This document shows positions 1 to 12,011 of a DNA stretch of 64,000 nt, piece after piece; position 1 is the first letter of the stretch; the number at the start of each line of letters is the position of its first letter. The notes under the pieces were generated by a model. It saw only the letters and a program-made list of their open reading frames with translations, made no database searches and had not been told where the DNA came from. A program made the translations under genes and the position numbers. This stretch comes from Geobacillus vulcani PSS1 (lineage in GTDB: Bacteria > Bacillota > Bacilli > Bacillales > Anoxybacillaceae): NCBI RefSeq assembly GCF_000733845.1, contig NZ_JPOI01000001.1, positions 1,961,501-2,025,500 of the forward strand, in the 5' to 3' direction.

Positions 1-1
1 A

Positions 2-1753
2 TCGACGCTGGCGGACCGCATTTTGGAAAAAACAGGGGCGCTGTCGGAGCGTGAATTGCGCGAGCAGACGCTCGATACGATGGAGCTTGAGCGCGAGCGC
101 GGCATCACGATTAAATTGAATGCGGTTCAGTTGACATATAAAGCGAAAAATGGCGAAGAGTATATTTTCCATTTGATCGACACGCCGGGCCACGTCGACT
201 TTACGTATGAAGTATCGCGCAGCTTGGCTGCTTGCGAAGGGGCAATTTTGGTCGTCGATGCGGCACAAGGCATTGAAGCGCAAACGCTCGCCAACGTGTA
301 TTTGGCGATTGATAACAACTTGGAAATTCTTCCTGTTATTAATAAAATCGATTTGCCAAGCGCTGAACCGGAGCGGGTGCGTCAAGAAATTGAGGATGTC
401 ATCGGTTTGGACGCCTCTGATGCTGTGCTTGCTTCGGCCAAAGTCGGCATCGGCATCGAGGAAATTTTGGAAAAAATCGTCGAGAAAATTCCGGCTCCTT
501 CGGGCGATCCGGATGCGCCGCTGAAGGCGCTCATTTTTGATTCGCTCTATGACCCGTACCGCGGCGTCGTCGCCTATGTCCGCGTCGTCGACGGAACGGT
601 GAAGCCGGGGCAGCGCATCAAAATGATGTCGACCGGCAAAGAGTTTGAAGTGACGGAAGTTGGGGTATTCACGCCGAAGCAAAAAGTCGTCAACGAATTG
701 ACGGTCGGTGATGTCGGCTATTTGACCGCCTCCATTAAGAACGTCAAAGACACGCGCGTCGGGGATACGATCACCGATGCCGAACGGCCGGCGGCCGAGC
801 CGCTCCCAGGCTACCGGAAGCTTAACCCGATGGTGTTTTGCGGCATGTATCCGATCGATACAGCGCGCTACAACGATTTGCGCGAGGCGCTCGAGAAGCT
901 GCAATTGAATGATGCGGCGCTTCACTTTGAGCCGGAAACGTCGCAGGCGCTTGGATTTGGCTTCCGCTGCGGGTTTCTCGGCTTGCTTCATATGGAAATC
1001 ATCCAAGAGCGGCTTGAGCGCGAATTTCATATCGATTTGATCACGACCGCGCCGAGCGTTGTGTACAAAGTGCATCTCACCGATGGAAACGAAGTCGCTG
1101 TGGACAATCCATCTAATATGCCCGAGCCGCAAAAGATTGAGCGCATCGAAGAACCGTATGTGAAAGCGACGATCATGGTGCCAAATGACTACGTCGGGCC
1201 AGTGATGGAATTGTGTCAAGGAAAACGCGGCACGTTTGTCGATATGCAATATTTGGATGAAAAGCGGGTCATGTTGATTTACGACATGCCGCTGTCGGAA
1301 ATCGTGTACGACTTTTTTGATGCCTTAAAGTCTAACACGAAAGGATACGCGTCGTTTGACTATGAATGGATCGGCTATCGGCCGTCCAATCTCGTCAAGA
1401 TGGATATTTTGCTAAACGGCGAAAAAATCGATGCCTTATCGTTTATCGTCCATCGCGATTCAGCATACGAGCGCGGCAAAGCGATCGTTGAAAAGCTGAA
1501 AGATTTGATTCCGCGCCAGCAATTTGAAGTGCCGGTGCAGGCGGCGATCGGCAACAAGGTCATCGCTCGTTCGACGATCAAGGCGCTGCGCAAAAACGTG
1601 CTTGCCAAATGTTACGGCGGCGACGTATCGCGGAAGCGGAAGCTGCTTGAGAAGCAAAAAGAAGGAAAGAAGCGGATGAAACAAATCGGGTCGGTCGAAG
1701 TGCCGCAGGAAGCGTTTATGGCCGTCTTGAAAATCGACGACCAGAAAAAATAA
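2..1753 (+). CDS. lepA: Elongation factor 4 (LepA), 5' end outside the window
   Basis: Membrane-associated translational GTPase that acts on stalled or mistranslocated ribosomes. The visible 583 codons start just after the P-loop: the first residues, [10 protein letters not shown], normally follow GK of the Walker A motif, so about 20-25 N-terminal residues are missing. Visible are the switch I region (RGITIK), DTPGH (G3), NKID (G4), the EF-G-like domains, and the LepA-specific C-terminal domain ending in a basic stretch ([13 protein letters not shown]). It is the first gene of the lepA-hemW-hrcA order known from B. subtilis and is followed by its own terminator. Confidence 0.97.
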   Translation, partial: STLADRILEKTGALSERELREQTLDTMELERERGITIKLNAVQLTYKAKNGEEYIFHLIDTPGHVDFTYEVSRSLAACEGAILVVDAAQGIEAQTLANVYLAIDNNLEILPVINKIDLPSAEPERVRQEIEDVIGLDASDAVLASAKVGIGIEEILEKIVEKIPAPSGDPDAPLKALIFDSLYDPYRGVVAYVRVVDGTVKPGQRIKMMSTGKEFEVTEVGVFTPKQKVVNELTVGDVGYLTASIKNVKDTRVGDTITDAERPAAEPLPGYRKLNPMVFCGMYPIDTARYNDLREALEKLQLNDAALHFEPETSQALGFGFRCGFLGLLHMEIIQERLEREFHIDLITTAPSVVYKVHLTDGNEVAVDNPSNMPEPQKIERIEEPYVKATIMVPNDYVGPVMELCQGKRGTFVDMQYLDEKRVMLIYDMPLSEIVYDFFDALKSNTKGYASFDYEWIGYRPSNLVKMDILLNGEKIDALSFIVHRDSAYERGKAIVEKLKDLIPRQQFEVPVQAAIGNKVIARSTIKALRKNVLAKCYGGDVSRKRKLLEKQKEGKKRMKQIGSVEVPQEAFMAVLKIDDQKK

Positions 1754-1757
1754 CAAG

Positions 1758-1793
1758 CAAGGCTGTCTCCGTTGGGGATAGCCTTGTTTGTTT
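1758..1793 (+). terminator. Terminator after lepA
   Basis: Arms CAAGGCTGTCTCC (1758-1770) and GGGGATAGCCTTG (1774-1786) pair with two weak positions and are followed by TTTGTTT. The stem starts four bases after the lepA stop codon. Confidence 0.8.
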
Positions 1794-1828
1794 CCTGAGG
1801 CGCCGGCCGGTTGAAAGGAGGAGGACTG

Positions 1829-2968
1829 ATGGCCGTTTCAGCGTATTTTCATATTCCATTTTGCGCCCAGATTTGCCATTATTGTGATTTTAACAAAGTG
1901 TTCGCCGCCGGACAGCCGGTTGACGACTATTTGCGAGCGATGGACAAAGAAATGGCGTGGACGGCGGCGGAATTTGGCAACCAGCTCAAAACGCTGTTTA
2001 TCGGCGGCGGCACGCCGACGGTGCTTGAGCCGGCGCAACTCGGCTGTTTGCTTGAGAGCATCCACCGCCATTTCCAGTTTGACCCCCAAACGGCCGAATT
2101 TACTGTCGAAGCCAACCCGGACGGCTTGACGAAAGAAAAGCTCGCTATTTTGCGCGATGCGGGAGTGAATCGGCTCAGCCTGGGGGTGCAGACATTTGAT
2201 GAGCAACTTCTGCAAACGATCGGACGCACGCACCGTTGCCACGATGTGATGCAGGCGGTAGCCATGGCAAGAGAAGCGGGGTTTGAAAATATCAGCCTAG
2301 ATCTGATGTACGGTTTGCCGGGGCAAACGCTTGAGCAGTTTACGAACGATTTAGAAGCGGCGTTTTCGCTTCATGTGCCGCATCTGTCTGCGTATTCCCT
2401 CATTTTGGAGCCAAGGACGATTTTTTATAACGAATGGCGGAAGGGCCGCCTTCGCCTTCCAGGCGAAGAAGTGGAAGCCGAAATGTACGAAGCGGCGATG
2501 GAATGGATGGCCGCCGCCGGCTATCGGCAATACGAAATCAGCAACTATGCTTTGCCGGGATTTGAAAGCCGGCACAACTTGACATACTGGAACAACGAGG
2601 AGTACTACGGCATCGGCGCCGGGGCGCATAGTTATATAAGCGGGGTGCGGCGTGAGAACATCGGTCCCGTTCGTCATTACATCGCCGCGGTTGAGCGCGG
2701 CGAATGGCCGCACCGCCGCGTTCATCGTTTGACGGTCCGCGAACAAATGGAAGAAGAAATGTTTTTAGGGCTGCGCAAAACGGAAGGGGTATCCCAAGCC
2801 AGCTTTCGGCAAAAGTTCGGCTGTGACCTCCACGACATCTTTGGCGAGGCGATCCGCCGGGAAATCGAAAATGGACGTCTTGAGGAAACGGCGACTCACG
2901 TCCGCTTGACAAAACGGGGCAAGCTGCTCGGCAATGAAGTGTTTGCCGCGTTCCTTGGCGAAATGTAA
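1829..2968 (+). CDS. hemW: Radical SAM heme chaperone HemW
   Basis: 379 aa, usually annotated hemN or yqeR in Bacillus. The N-terminal cluster motif is [10 protein letters not shown], i.e. CxxxCxxC followed by x-F. True oxygen-independent coproporphyrinogen oxidases (HemN) carry a fourth cysteine there, so HemW, a heme-binding chaperone proposed to deliver heme to respiratory proteins, is the better name. GGGTPT and the EANPD segment are typical of the family. Start chosen at ATG 1829 because a strong AAAGGAGGAGG lies just upstream; an upstream in-frame TTG has no such site. Located between lepA and hrcA as in B. subtilis. Confidence 0.93.
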   Translation: MAVSAYFHIPFCAQICHYCDFNKVFAAGQPVDDYLRAMDKEMAWTAAEFGNQLKTLFIGGGTPTVLEPAQLGCLLESIHRHFQFDPQTAEFTVEANPDGLTKEKLAILRDAGVNRLSLGVQTFDEQLLQTIGRTHRCHDVMQAVAMAREAGFENISLDLMYGLPGQTLEQFTNDLEAAFSLHVPHLSAYSLILEPRTIFYNEWRKGRLRLPGEEVEAEMYEAAMEWMAAAGYRQYEISNYALPGFESRHNLTYWNNEEYYGIGAGAHSYISGVRRENIGPVRHYIAAVERGEWPHRRVHRLTVREQMEEEMFLGLRKTEGVSQASFRQKFGCDLHDIFGEAIRREIENGRLEETATHVRLTKRGKLLGNEVFAAFLGEM

Positions 2969-2971
2969 ACA

Positions 2972-3000
2972 TTGACATTTGCCGGGCAATTTGCTACCCT
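2972..3000 (+). promoter_or_regulatory. SigA promoter of the hrcA operon
   Basis: TTGACA (2972-2977), 17-base spacer, TACCCT (2995-3000). The predicted transcription start lies just before or at the CIRCE element, so HrcA bound there would block initiation. Confidence 0.8.
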
Positions 3001-3010
3001 AGTAGTAGAT

Positions 3011-3037
3011 TTAGCACTCGAATTGTTCGAGTGCTAA
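3011..3037 (+). promoter_or_regulatory. CIRCE operator (HrcA binding site)
   Basis: A perfect inverted repeat, TTAGCACTC - 9 bases - GAGTGCTAA, identical to the CIRCE consensus. It lies between the hrcA promoter and the hrcA start, the standard arrangement for HrcA autoregulation of the hrcA-grpE-dnaK genes. No second CIRCE is present before dnaJ in this window. Confidence 0.97.
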
Positions 3038-3051
3038 CAGAGGTGAGACAC

Positions 3052-4086
3052 GTGCTAACGGACCGCCAACTGCTGATTTTGCAGGTGATTATCGACGATT
3101 TCATTCGTTCTGGGCAGCCGGTCGGTTCGCGGACGTTATCGAAAAAGCATCAAATCGCGTTCAGCTCGGCGACGATCCGCAATGAGATGGCGGATTTGGA
3201 GGAGCTTGGCTATATTGAGAAAACGCACGTTTCTTCTGGCCGAGTACCGTCGGAAAAGGGGTACCGCTACTACGTCGACCATTTGCTGCCGCCGCAGCGG
3301 CTGACAAGGGCGGACATTCAAAAAATCCGCTCCGTGTTTGCTGAGCGCATTTATGAGCTGGAAAAACTGCTGCAAAAGTCGGCGCAAATTTTATCCGAGC
3401 TGACGAACTATACATCCATCGCGCTCGGGCCGACGTTTAAAGAAAGCAAGCTGAAGCGGATGCAAATCGTGCCGCTCAACGAACAGACAGCCGTCGCCAT
3501 CGTCGTGACGGACACCGGCCATGTCGAAAACCGGGTCGTGACGATCCCGTCATCGATGAATGCAGGCGACCTGGAAAAAATGGTCAACATTTTCAACGAG
3601 CGGTTAAACGGCGTTCCGCTCATTGACTTGAAAGAAAAAATGGAGACGGAAGTGGCCGATGTATTGCGCCGGCACATCCGCAACTACGACAGCGTGCTCA
3701 ATACGCTCATTGAAACGATCGATGCTCCTGAAGAAGAAAAAGTGTTTTTCGCTGGCAAGGCGAATATGCTCAACCAACCGGAGTTCAGCGACATCCAAAA
3801 AGTCCGCCCGCTTCTGAACATCATTGAGCAAGAAAAAGACATTTATCGCCTGCTTCGCAAGCAAACCCAAAAAGGGGTGCGGGTTTCGATCGGGCATGAA
3901 AACGAACTGCGCGGCATGGAAAACTGCAGCTTGATTACAGCGACGTATTCGGTCGGTGATGAGCCGCTCGGGTCGATTGCGATTCTTGGTCCAACGCGCA
4001 TGGAATATTCGCGCGTCATCACGGTCTTAAACCGTGTCGCTTCCGATTTATCGGCCGCGTTGACGAAATGGTATCAAAGCCAATAA
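3052..4086 (+). CDS. hrcA: Heat-inducible transcription repressor HrcA
   Basis: Winged-helix repressor of class I heat-shock genes; binds CIRCE and needs GroEL for activity. 344 aa, the usual length. The N-terminal HTH region ([27 protein letters not shown]) matches the family closely. Start taken as GTG 3052 with GAGGTG upstream, giving [11 protein letters not shown] as in B. subtilis. An earlier in-frame GTG at 3031 lies inside CIRCE and is rejected. First gene of hrcA-grpE-dnaK. Confidence 0.97.
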   Translation: MLTDRQLLILQVIIDDFIRSGQPVGSRTLSKKHQIAFSSATIRNEMADLEELGYIEKTHVSSGRVPSEKGYRYYVDHLLPPQRLTRADIQKIRSVFAERIYELEKLLQKSAQILSELTNYTSIALGPTFKESKLKRMQIVPLNEQTAVAIVVTDTGHVENRVVTIPSSMNAGDLEKMVNIFNERLNGVPLIDLKEKMETEVADVLRRHIRNYDSVLNTLIETIDAPEEEKVFFAGKANMLNQPEFSDIQKVRPLLNIIEQEKDIYRLLRKQTQKGVRVSIGHENELRGMENCSLITATYSVGDEPLGSIAILGPTRMEYSRVITVLNRVASDLSAALTKWYQSQ

Positions 4087-4106
4087 GAATGGCCATATTG
4101 GATAAC

Positions 4107-4133
4107 GGATGGATCGTGTATCCATCCTTTCCT
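4107..4133 (+). other. Stem-loop between hrcA and grpE
   Basis: GGATGGAT (4107-4114), loop CGTGT, ATCCATCC (4120-4127), then TTTCCTT. The perfect 8-bp stem sits 20 bases after the hrcA stop. It could be a weak terminator or an RNA-processing stem that lowers or separates hrcA from the chaperone genes. In B. subtilis the hrcA operon mRNA is processed in this region; extension to this hairpin is inference. Confidence 0.5.
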
Positions 4134-4184
4134 TGTGGCCATGGATACATAAAAGGGAAGAGCCCGGGCAGGGAGGTGAAAGCG

Positions 4185-4838
4185 ATGGAACAAGGAGAAA
4201 AACAAGTGATGGAACAGGCTACATACGATGAGCCGGAGCGGGAGCAAGCGATCGAGGAAGAATCCGCCCCGCAGCTCGAGGAGGAATCAGGCGGCGCTCC
4301 GCTTGGAGAGGCAGGCGAACAAGCCGATAGGGAGGAAGCGGCGGAGCCGATGGAAAAAGCGCCAACAGCCGAGGAGTTGGCGGCGGCCAAGGCGCAGATC
4401 GCTGAATTGGAAGCGAAGCTTTCAGAGATGGAACACCGGTATCTCCGCCTGTACGCCGATTTTGAAAACTTCCGCCGCCGGACGCGCCAGGAGATGGAAG
4501 CAGCGGAAAAATACCGCGCCCAAAGCTTGGCGAGCGATTTGCTTCCGGTGCTTGACAACTTTGAACGCGCGTTGAAAATAGAGACGGACAACGAACAGGC
4601 GAAATCGATTTTGCAAGGGATGGAAATGGTGTACCGGTCGCTTGTTGATGCCTTGAAGAAAGAAGGCGTCGAGGCGATCGAGGCGGTCGGAAAGCCGTTT
4701 GACCCTTATTTGCATCAAGCCGTCATGCAGGCGGAAGCGGAAGGCTATGAGCCGAACACGGTCGTTGAGGAGCTGCAAAAAGGCTATAAGCTGAAAGACC
4801 GTGTGTTGCGACCCGCCATGGTCAAAGTGAGCCAATAA
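4185..4838 (+). CDS. grpE: Nucleotide exchange factor GrpE
   Basis: Releases ADP from DnaK and acts as a thermosensor in the DnaK-DnaJ-GrpE cycle. 217 aa. The first ~70 residues are very acidic (many E, A, Q), followed by a long helical dimerisation region ([26 protein letters not shown]) and the C-terminal beta domain with [12 protein letters not shown]. Start is ATG 4185 after GGGAGGTG; longer upstream reading has no homology to GrpE. 22 bases before dnaK. Confidence 0.95.
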   Translation: MEQGEKQVMEQATYDEPEREQAIEEESAPQLEEESGGAPLGEAGEQADREEAAEPMEKAPTAEELAAAKAQIAELEAKLSEMEHRYLRLYADFENFRRRTRQEMEAAEKYRAQSLASDLLPVLDNFERALKIETDNEQAKSILQGMEMVYRSLVDALKKEGVEAIEAVGKPFDPYLHQAVMQAEAEGYEPNTVVEELQKGYKLKDRVLRPAMVKVSQ

Positions 4839-4857
4839 TAGAAATGGAGGGTGATAA

Positions 4858-6684
<1,827 letters not shown>

Positions 6685-6692
6685 TGCAACCG

Positions 6693-6730
6693 AAAGTCAA
6701 AGTCAGGCCTGCCTTGGCTTTGACTTTTTT
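6693..6730 (+). terminator. Terminator between dnaK and dnaJ
   Basis: AAAGTCAAAGTCAGG (from 6693) pairs with CCTTGGCTTTGACTTT and is followed by a run of seven T. It lies directly after the dnaK stop, so dnaJ probably relies partly on its own promoter. Confidence 0.85.
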
Positions 6731-6745
6731 TCTAGCATTGACATA

Positions 6746-6775
6746 TTGCCTTGCTGCAGAGGGAAATGATAAAAT
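6746..6775 (+). promoter_or_regulatory. Possible dnaJ promoter
   Basis: TTGCCT (6746-6751) and TAAAAT (6770-6775) are spaced 18 bases apart. A better -35 (TTGACA, 6738-6743) sits too far away unless another -10 is used. It lies between the dnaK terminator and dnaJ. Tentative. Confidence 0.4.
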
Positions 6776-6813
6776 TAAATTTATGTGAGTGAATCGGGAG
6801 TGGATGATCAACG

Positions 6814-7959
6814 ATGGCGAAGCGCGATTATTACGAGATTCTCGGCGTCAGTAAAAACGCGACGAAAGACGAGATCAAAAAAGCGTATCGAAAGCTTTCG
6901 AAGCAGTATCATCCAGATGTGAACAAAGCCCCGGATGCCGCGGAGAAGTTTAAGGAAATTAAAGAGGCGTACGAAGTGCTGAGCGATGATGAAAAGCGGG
7001 CCCGCTACGACCGCTTCGGCCATGCCGACCCGAACGAAACGTTTGGCGGCGGATTTCAAGGCGGCGGATTTGATTTCGGCGGTTTTAGCGGCTTTGGCGG
7101 CTTTGAAGATATTTTTGAAACGTTTTTCGGCGCCGGTCCGCGTCGGCGGGCGAACGGTCCGCGCAAAGGCGCGGATGTCGAGTATATGATGACGCTTACG
7201 TTTGAAGAAGCGGCGTTCGGAAAAGAAACAGAAATTGAAATTCCGAGGGAAGAGACGTGCGACACGTGCCAAGGCAGCGGTGCAAGACCGGGTACAAGCC
7301 CGACGTCTTGTCCGCATTGCCACGGCAGCGGGCAAGTGACAAGCGAACAAACAACGCCGTTTGGCCGCATCGTCAATCGCCGAACATGTCCCGTCTGCGG
7401 CGGCACAGGCCGGTACATTCCGGAGAAATGCCCAACGTGCGGCGGCACGGGGCGCGTCAAACGGAGGAAAAAAATTCATGTCAAAATTCCAGCCGGTGTC
7501 GACGACGGGCAGCAGCTGCGCGTCGCCGGTCAAGGGGAGCCGGGGGTCAATGGCGGGCCGCCGGGGGATTTGTACATCGTCTTCCGCGTCGAACCGCATG
7601 AGTTTTTCCAACGCGACGGCGACGATATTTATTGCGAAGTGCCGCTGTCGTTCGCCCAAGCGGCGCTTGGCGATGAAATTGAAGTGCCGACGCTTCATGG
7701 CCCTGTAAAGCTGAAAATCCCAGCCGGCACGCAAACGGGCACGCGCTTCCGCTTGAAGGGAAAAGGGGTGCCGAACGTGCGCGGCTACGGCCAAGGCGAT
7801 CAGCACGTCATCGTCCGCGTTGTGACGCCGACGAAGCTGACCGAAAAACAAAAGCAGCTGTTGCGCGAGTTTGATCGGCTCGGCGGAGACACGATGCACG
7901 ACGGGCCGCACGGACGTTTTTTTGAGAAAGTCAAAAAGGCGTTTAAAGGAGAAGCGTAA
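6814..7959 (+). CDS. dnaJ: Chaperone DnaJ (Hsp40)
   Basis: 381 aa type I J-protein that stimulates DnaK ATPase and delivers substrates. The J domain carries HPD in YHPDVNKAP; a Gly/Phe-rich linker (~residues 73-110) follows; four zinc-binding repeats [24 protein letters not shown] and CPTCGGTG are all intact; the C-terminal substrate-binding domains are full length. ATG 6814. Five bases separate it from prmA. Confidence 0.99.
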   Translation: MAKRDYYEILGVSKNATKDEIKKAYRKLSKQYHPDVNKAPDAAEKFKEIKEAYEVLSDDEKRARYDRFGHADPNETFGGGFQGGGFDFGGFSGFGGFEDIFETFFGAGPRRRANGPRKGADVEYMMTLTFEEAAFGKETEIEIPREETCDTCQGSGARPGTSPTSCPHCHGSGQVTSEQTTPFGRIVNRRTCPVCGGTGRYIPEKCPTCGGTGRVKRRKKIHVKIPAGVDDGQQLRVAGQGEPGVNGGPPGDLYIVFRVEPHEFFQRDGDDIYCEVPLSFAQAALGDEIEVPTLHGPVKLKIPAGTQTGTRFRLKGKGVPNVRGYGQGDQHVIVRVVTPTKLTEKQKQLLREFDRLGGDTMHDGPHGRFFEKVKKAFKGEA

Positions 7960-7964
7960 GCGCG

Positions 7965-8903
7965 ATGAAATGGTCAGAAATCAGCATTCACACGACGCAT
8001 GAGGCGGTCGAGGCGATTTCGAACATTTTGCATGAAGCGGGCGCCGGCGGAGTCGTCATCGAAGACCCGTACGATTTGGTCAAAGAACGGGACGACTGGT
8101 ACGGCGAGATCGTTGAACTCAACCCGGATGACTATCCGGAAGAAGGGGTGGTCATTAAGGCATATTTGCCCGTCAACAGCTTTCTTGGCGAAACGGTCGA
8201 ACAAATTAAGCAGGCGATTAACAATTTATGGCTGTATGATATTGACCTTGGCAAAAATAAAATTACATTGAGCGAAGTGAACGAAGAGGAATGGGCAACG
8301 GCATGGAAAAAGCATTATCACCCGGTGAAAGTGTCGGAAAAGTTTACGATTGTGCCGACGTGGGAAACGTACGAGCCAGCGTCTAGTGATGAGCTGATCA
8401 TTGAAATGGATCCCGGCATGGCGTTTGGGACCGGCACGCACCCGACGACGGTCATGTGCCTGCAGGCGCTCGAAAAGTACGTGCGGCCCGGCGATCATGT
8501 CATTGACGTCGGCACCGGCTCCGGCATTTTAAGCATCGCCGCGGCGATGCTTGGCGCTCGATCGGTGCGGGCGCTCGATCTGGATCCGGTGGCGGTCGAC
8601 AGCGCGCGGCTGAACGTGAAGCTCAATAAGGTGCAGCATATCGTAACGGTCTCACAAAACAATTTGCTCGACCATATCGAGGAACCGGCTGATGTGATCG
8701 TTGCCAACATTTTAGCGGAAATCATTTTGCGCTTTACCGATGACGCCTACCGGTTGTTAAAGCCAGGCGGACGCTTCATCACGTCCGGCATCATTCAGGC
8801 GAAAAAGCAGGACGTCCAAGACGGGTTGCTTGCCGCCGGCTTTGCCATTGAGGAAATCAACGTGAGAGAAGATTGGGTGGCGGTTGTCGCCTGCAAACCA
8901 TAA
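7965..8903 (+). CDS. prmA: Ribosomal protein L11 methyltransferase
   Basis: 312 aa class I SAM methyltransferase that trimethylates ribosomal protein L11. The N-terminal substrate domain precedes the SAM fold with motif [17 protein letters not shown] and the post-motif [19 protein letters not shown] is characteristic of PrmA. Placed immediately after dnaJ and before rsmE, as in B. subtilis (yqeT), so translation is probably coupled to dnaJ. Confidence 0.96.
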   Translation: MKWSEISIHTTHEAVEAISNILHEAGAGGVVIEDPYDLVKERDDWYGEIVELNPDDYPEEGVVIKAYLPVNSFLGETVEQIKQAINNLWLYDIDLGKNKITLSEVNEEEWATAWKKHYHPVKVSEKFTIVPTWETYEPASSDELIIEMDPGMAFGTGTHPTTVMCLQALEKYVRPGDHVIDVGTGSGILSIAAAMLGARSVRALDLDPVAVDSARLNVKLNKVQHIVTVSQNNLLDHIEEPADVIVANILAEIILRFTDDAYRLLKPGGRFITSGIIQAKKQDVQDGLLAAGFAIEEINVREDWVAVVACKP

Positions 8904-8920
8904 GCAAAGAAGGGATGGCT

Positions 8921-9700
8921 GTGCAGCGCTATTTCGTTTCCAGCCAGGCGCAACAAGGCGGGATCGTCGCGATCAGCGGCGATGACGCCCATCATATCGC
9001 CCGCGTCATGCGCATGAAGCCGGGGGATGGGATCGTTTGCGTCTTTCCCGACGGCCGCGCAGCGGTGTGCGAAATTGAACAAATTGCCAATGAGCATGTG
9101 CAAGCCCGTATTGTACAATGGAAAGAGGAGCAAAGCGAGCTGCCGGTGCGCATTTACATCGCCCAAGGGCTTCCGAGAGGCGAAAAATGGGAGCTCGTCA
9201 TCCAAAAAGGAACAGAGCTCGGCGCCGCCGGGTTTCTTCCGTTCGAAGCCGCCCGCTCGGTTGTGAAATGGGACGTGAAAAAAGCGGAGAAAAAAGTCGA
9301 GCGGTGGAAAAAAATCGCGAAAGAAGCAGCTGAGCAGGCTGAACGAACGGCAGTGCCGGACGTGCGGGCCCCGCTTTCGTTTGCCGAGCTTCTTGCCTTT
9401 GGCGAAACGGTCGATGTTCGCTTGTTTGCCTACGAAAAAGAGGCGCGGGACGACCGGCATGCTGGACTTCCGGCGCTTCTTTCCCGCCTCCGTCCGGGTG
9501 GCGCGCTGCTGGCGGTCTTTGGGCCGGAGGGCGGGTTCAGCCCGGAAGAAGCGGAACGACTCGAGCAACACGGCTTTGTGCCATGCAGCCTCGGCCCGCG
9601 TATTTTGCGCACCGAAACGGCGCCGCTCTATTTGCTTGCCGCCGCTTCCTATGAATGGGAGCTGCGCGCACAAGGCGAAGAAGCGGCGCGTGGGCGATAA
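8921..9700 (+). CDS. rsmE: 16S rRNA m3U1498 methyltransferase RsmE
   Basis: SPOUT-family methyltransferase for U1498 of 16S rRNA (yqeU). The N-terminal PUA-like domain has MQRYFVSS and the HHI-RVMRMKPGD segment; the C-terminal knot has FGPEGGFSPEEAE and LGPRILRTETAPLY, both hallmarks of RsmE. Start placed at GTG 8921, six bases after AAGAAGGG and matching the MQRYF start of B. subtilis. ATG 8915 touches the ribosome site and is less likely. 259 aa. Confidence 0.93.
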   Translation: MQRYFVSSQAQQGGIVAISGDDAHHIARVMRMKPGDGIVCVFPDGRAAVCEIEQIANEHVQARIVQWKEEQSELPVRIYIAQGLPRGEKWELVIQKGTELGAAGFLPFEAARSVVKWDVKKAEKKVERWKKIAKEAAEQAERTAVPDVRAPLSFAELLAFGETVDVRLFAYEKEARDDRHAGLPALLSRLRPGGALLAVFGPEGGFSPEEAERLEQHGFVPCSLGPRILRTETAPLYLLAAASYEWELRAQGEEAARGR

Positions 9701-9856
9701 TGGACCGTTTCGCGTCCTGACGGTTGTCCCCTGCATATTCGCTTGCGCCAGAACGTTGGCATGCAGGCGGTGGTTCAACCGAAACTAGGGCGAGAAGGAA
9801 AATGGACAAATTCCTCCCTGCTGGTCACCAAGCGGGGGCAGAGCGAGGTGAATAAC

Positions 9857-11215
9857 ATGCCAACAGTGGCTTTTCATACATTGGGCTGCAAAGTCAATCA
9901 TTACGAAACCGAAGCGATTTGGCAGCTGTTTAAAAAGGCGGGATACGAGCGAACAGAGTTTGAAAGCCGCGCGGATGTGTACGTCATCAACACGTGCACG
10001 GTGACGAACACCGGCGACAAAAAAAGCCGTCAAGTCATCCGCCGTGCGGTGCGCCGCAATCCGGACGCCGTCGTCTGCGTGACCGGTTGCTATGCACAAA
10101 CATCGCCGGCTGAGGTCATGGCCATTCCGGGGGTTGATATTGTCATCGGCACGCAAGACCGGCATAAAATTTTGGACTATGTGGAACAGTTTCAACGCGA
10201 ACGCCAGCCGATCAACGCTGTTCACAACATTATGAAAACGCGTGTTTTTGAGGAGATAGATGTGCCGGAATTCACTGATCGGACGCGGGCGTCGCTGAAA
10301 ATCCAAGAAGGGTGCAACAACTTTTGCACGTTCTGCATCATCCCGTGGGCCCGCGGTTTAATGCGTTCACGCGATCCGCAGGAAATCATCCGCCAGGCGC
10401 GCCAGCTGGTTGCCGCCGGCTATAAAGAAATCGTTCTGACCGGCATTCATACAGGCGGTTATGGCACCGATCTGAAAGACTATAACTTTGCCGCCTTGTT
10501 GCGCGATTTGGATGAGCAAGTGCCGGGGCTGAAGCGGCTCCGCATTTCGTCGATCGAAGCGAGCCAAATCACCGATGAAGTGATTGACGTCTTGAAGCGT
10601 TCAGAGAAAATTGTCCGCCATTTGCACATTCCGCTTCAGTCTGGGTCGAATACGGTGCTCAAGCGGATGCGCCGCAAATATACGGTGGAGTTTTACGCAG
10701 AGCGGCTCGCCCGGCTGCGTGAGGTGTTTCCGGAATTGGCAGTCACCTCTGACGTCATCGTCGGCTTTCCAGGCGAGACGGAAGAGGAATTCATGGAGAC
10801 GTACAACTTTATTCGCGAGCAACGGTTTTCGGAGCTTCACGTCTTCCCGTACTCGAAGCGGACCGGCACGCCGGCAGCGCGCATGCCGAATCAAATTGAC
10901 GAAGAAACGAAGCATGATCGCGTCCGCCGTCTCATCGCCCTTTCTGACCAGCTGGCGAAAGAGTACGCCTCTCGTTTTGAAGGGCAAGTGCTCGAAGTCA
11001 TTCCGGAAGAGCGCGACAAAGAGCGGCCGGAGTTGTACGTCGGCTATACAGACAACTATTTGAAAGTCCGCTTTCCAGCGACGGAGGATATGGTTGGCGA
11101 GCTTGTCAAAGTGAAGATCACGAAAGCCGGCTACCCCTACAATGAAGGGGAGTTCGTCCGCGTGGTGCTCGATGAGATGGTCCGCCAGCCAAAGTGGGCT
11201 CATAACCCAGCCTGA
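9857..11215 (+). CDS. mtaB: tRNA t6A37 methylthiotransferase MtaB
   Basis: 452 aa radical SAM methylthiotransferase that converts t6A to ms2t6A at position 37 of tRNAs (yqeV). The N-terminal domain has the three auxiliary-cluster cysteines in LGCKVN, NTCTVT and TGCYAQ; the radical SAM motif is CNNFCTFC; a C-terminal TRAM-like domain follows. Start ATG 9857 after GAGGTG. The 156 bases upstream (9701-9856) hold no gene I can support. Confidence 0.96.
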   Translation: MPTVAFHTLGCKVNHYETEAIWQLFKKAGYERTEFESRADVYVINTCTVTNTGDKKSRQVIRRAVRRNPDAVVCVTGCYAQTSPAEVMAIPGVDIVIGTQDRHKILDYVEQFQRERQPINAVHNIMKTRVFEEIDVPEFTDRTRASLKIQEGCNNFCTFCIIPWARGLMRSRDPQEIIRQARQLVAAGYKEIVLTGIHTGGYGTDLKDYNFAALLRDLDEQVPGLKRLRISSIEASQITDEVIDVLKRSEKIVRHLHIPLQSGSNTVLKRMRRKYTVEFYAERLARLREVFPELAVTSDVIVGFPGETEEEFMETYNFIREQRFSELHVFPYSKRTGTPAARMPNQIDEETKHDRVRRLIALSDQLAKEYASRFEGQVLEVIPEERDKERPELYVGYTDNYLKVRFPATEDMVGELVKVKITKAGYPYNEGEFVRVVLDEMVRQPKWAHNPA

Positions 11216-11229
11216 CCGCTGGGTTTTTT
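11204..11229 (+). terminator. Terminator overlapping the mtaB stop
   Basis: AACCCAGC (11204-11211) and GCTGGGTT (11218-11225) form a perfect stem followed by TTTTC. The mtaB stop codon (11213-11215) lies in the loop. Confidence 0.85.
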
Positions 11230-11339
11230 CTGTTTTTTTCGGGGACCATACGGGTGATGGCTAGTTTTTGCCTTGGCGTCATGGTATGATGATAGACGTC
11301 AGACCTTTTCGTGTAAATGGCAGAAAGGAGCAAATTCTC

Positions 11340-12011
11340 ATGACGGTGAACATGGCCAAACTGATCGATCATACGCTGCTTAAGCCGGATGCAACGGAAG
11401 AACAGATCGTTCAATTATGCCAAGAAGCGAAGCAATACGGTTTCGCTTCCGTGTGCGTCAACCCGACATGGGTGAAGACGGCGGCGCGCGAGCTTTCCGG
11501 CACGGATGTCCGAGTCTGCACGGTCATCGGCTTTCCGCTTGGGGCAACAACGCCGGAAACAAAGGCGTTTGAAACGAACAACGCCATTGAAAACGGCGCT
11601 CGCGAAGTCGACATGGTGATCAACATTGGCGCGTTAAAAAGTGGGGACGATGATCTTGTCGAGCGCGATATCCGGGCAGTTGTCGAAGCATCGGCTGGCA
11701 GGGCGCTTGTCAAAGTGATTATTGAAACGGCGCTTTTGACCGATGAAGAAAAGGTGCGCGCTTGCCGGCTTGCGGTGAAAGCCGGCGCTGATTATGTGAA
11801 AACGTCAACCGGGTTTTCCGGCGGAGGCGCGACGGTCGAGGATGTTGCGCTGATGCGAAAAACGGTCGGCGATAGAGCAGGCGTCAAAGCGTCAGGCGGC
11901 GTCCGCGATCGGAAAACCGCTGAAGCGATGATCAATGCCGGCGCGACGCGCATTGGCACAAGCTCTGGAGTGGCGATCGTCACCGGCGGAACGGGCCGCG
12001 CTGACTACTAA
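11340..12011 (+). CDS. deoC: Deoxyribose-phosphate aldolase
   Basis: 223 aa class I aldolase that cleaves 2-deoxyribose 5-phosphate to glyceraldehyde 3-phosphate and acetaldehyde in nucleoside catabolism. Key segments: IDHTLLKPD, the [11 protein letters not shown] motif, Schiff-base lysine region [12 protein letters not shown] and VKASGGVR with the second conserved lysine. Start ATG 11340 after AAAGGAG. In B. subtilis deoC is in the dra-nupC-pdp operon, so its presence between mtaB and yqeW is a local difference. Its stop codon overlaps that of the convergent transporter gene by 4 bases. Confidence 0.95.
   Translation: MTVNMAKLIDHTLLKPDATEEQIVQLCQEAKQYGFASVCVNPTWVKTAARELSGTDVRVCTVIGFPLGATTPETKAFETNNAIENGAREVDMVINIGALKSGDDDLVERDIRAVVEASAGRALVKVIIETALLTDEEKVRACRLAVKAGADYVKTSTGFSGGGATVEDVALMRKTVGDRAGVKASGGVRDRKTAEAMINAGATRIGTSSGVAIVTGGTGRADY

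Noticed and set aside
6808..7911. Long - strand open frame (367 codons) opposite dnaJ
   Set aside because: It mirrors the GC-rich codons of dnaJ, has Arg/Phe-rich low-quality sequence, and no ribosome site. dnaJ is certain.
8795..9778. Long - strand open frame opposite prmA and rsmE
   Set aside because: Antisense shadow of two clear genes, with atypical composition.
9701..9856. 156-base gap before mtaB, considered for a riboswitch or small gene
   Set aside because: No known aptamer core, terminator or convincing frame was found by eye.
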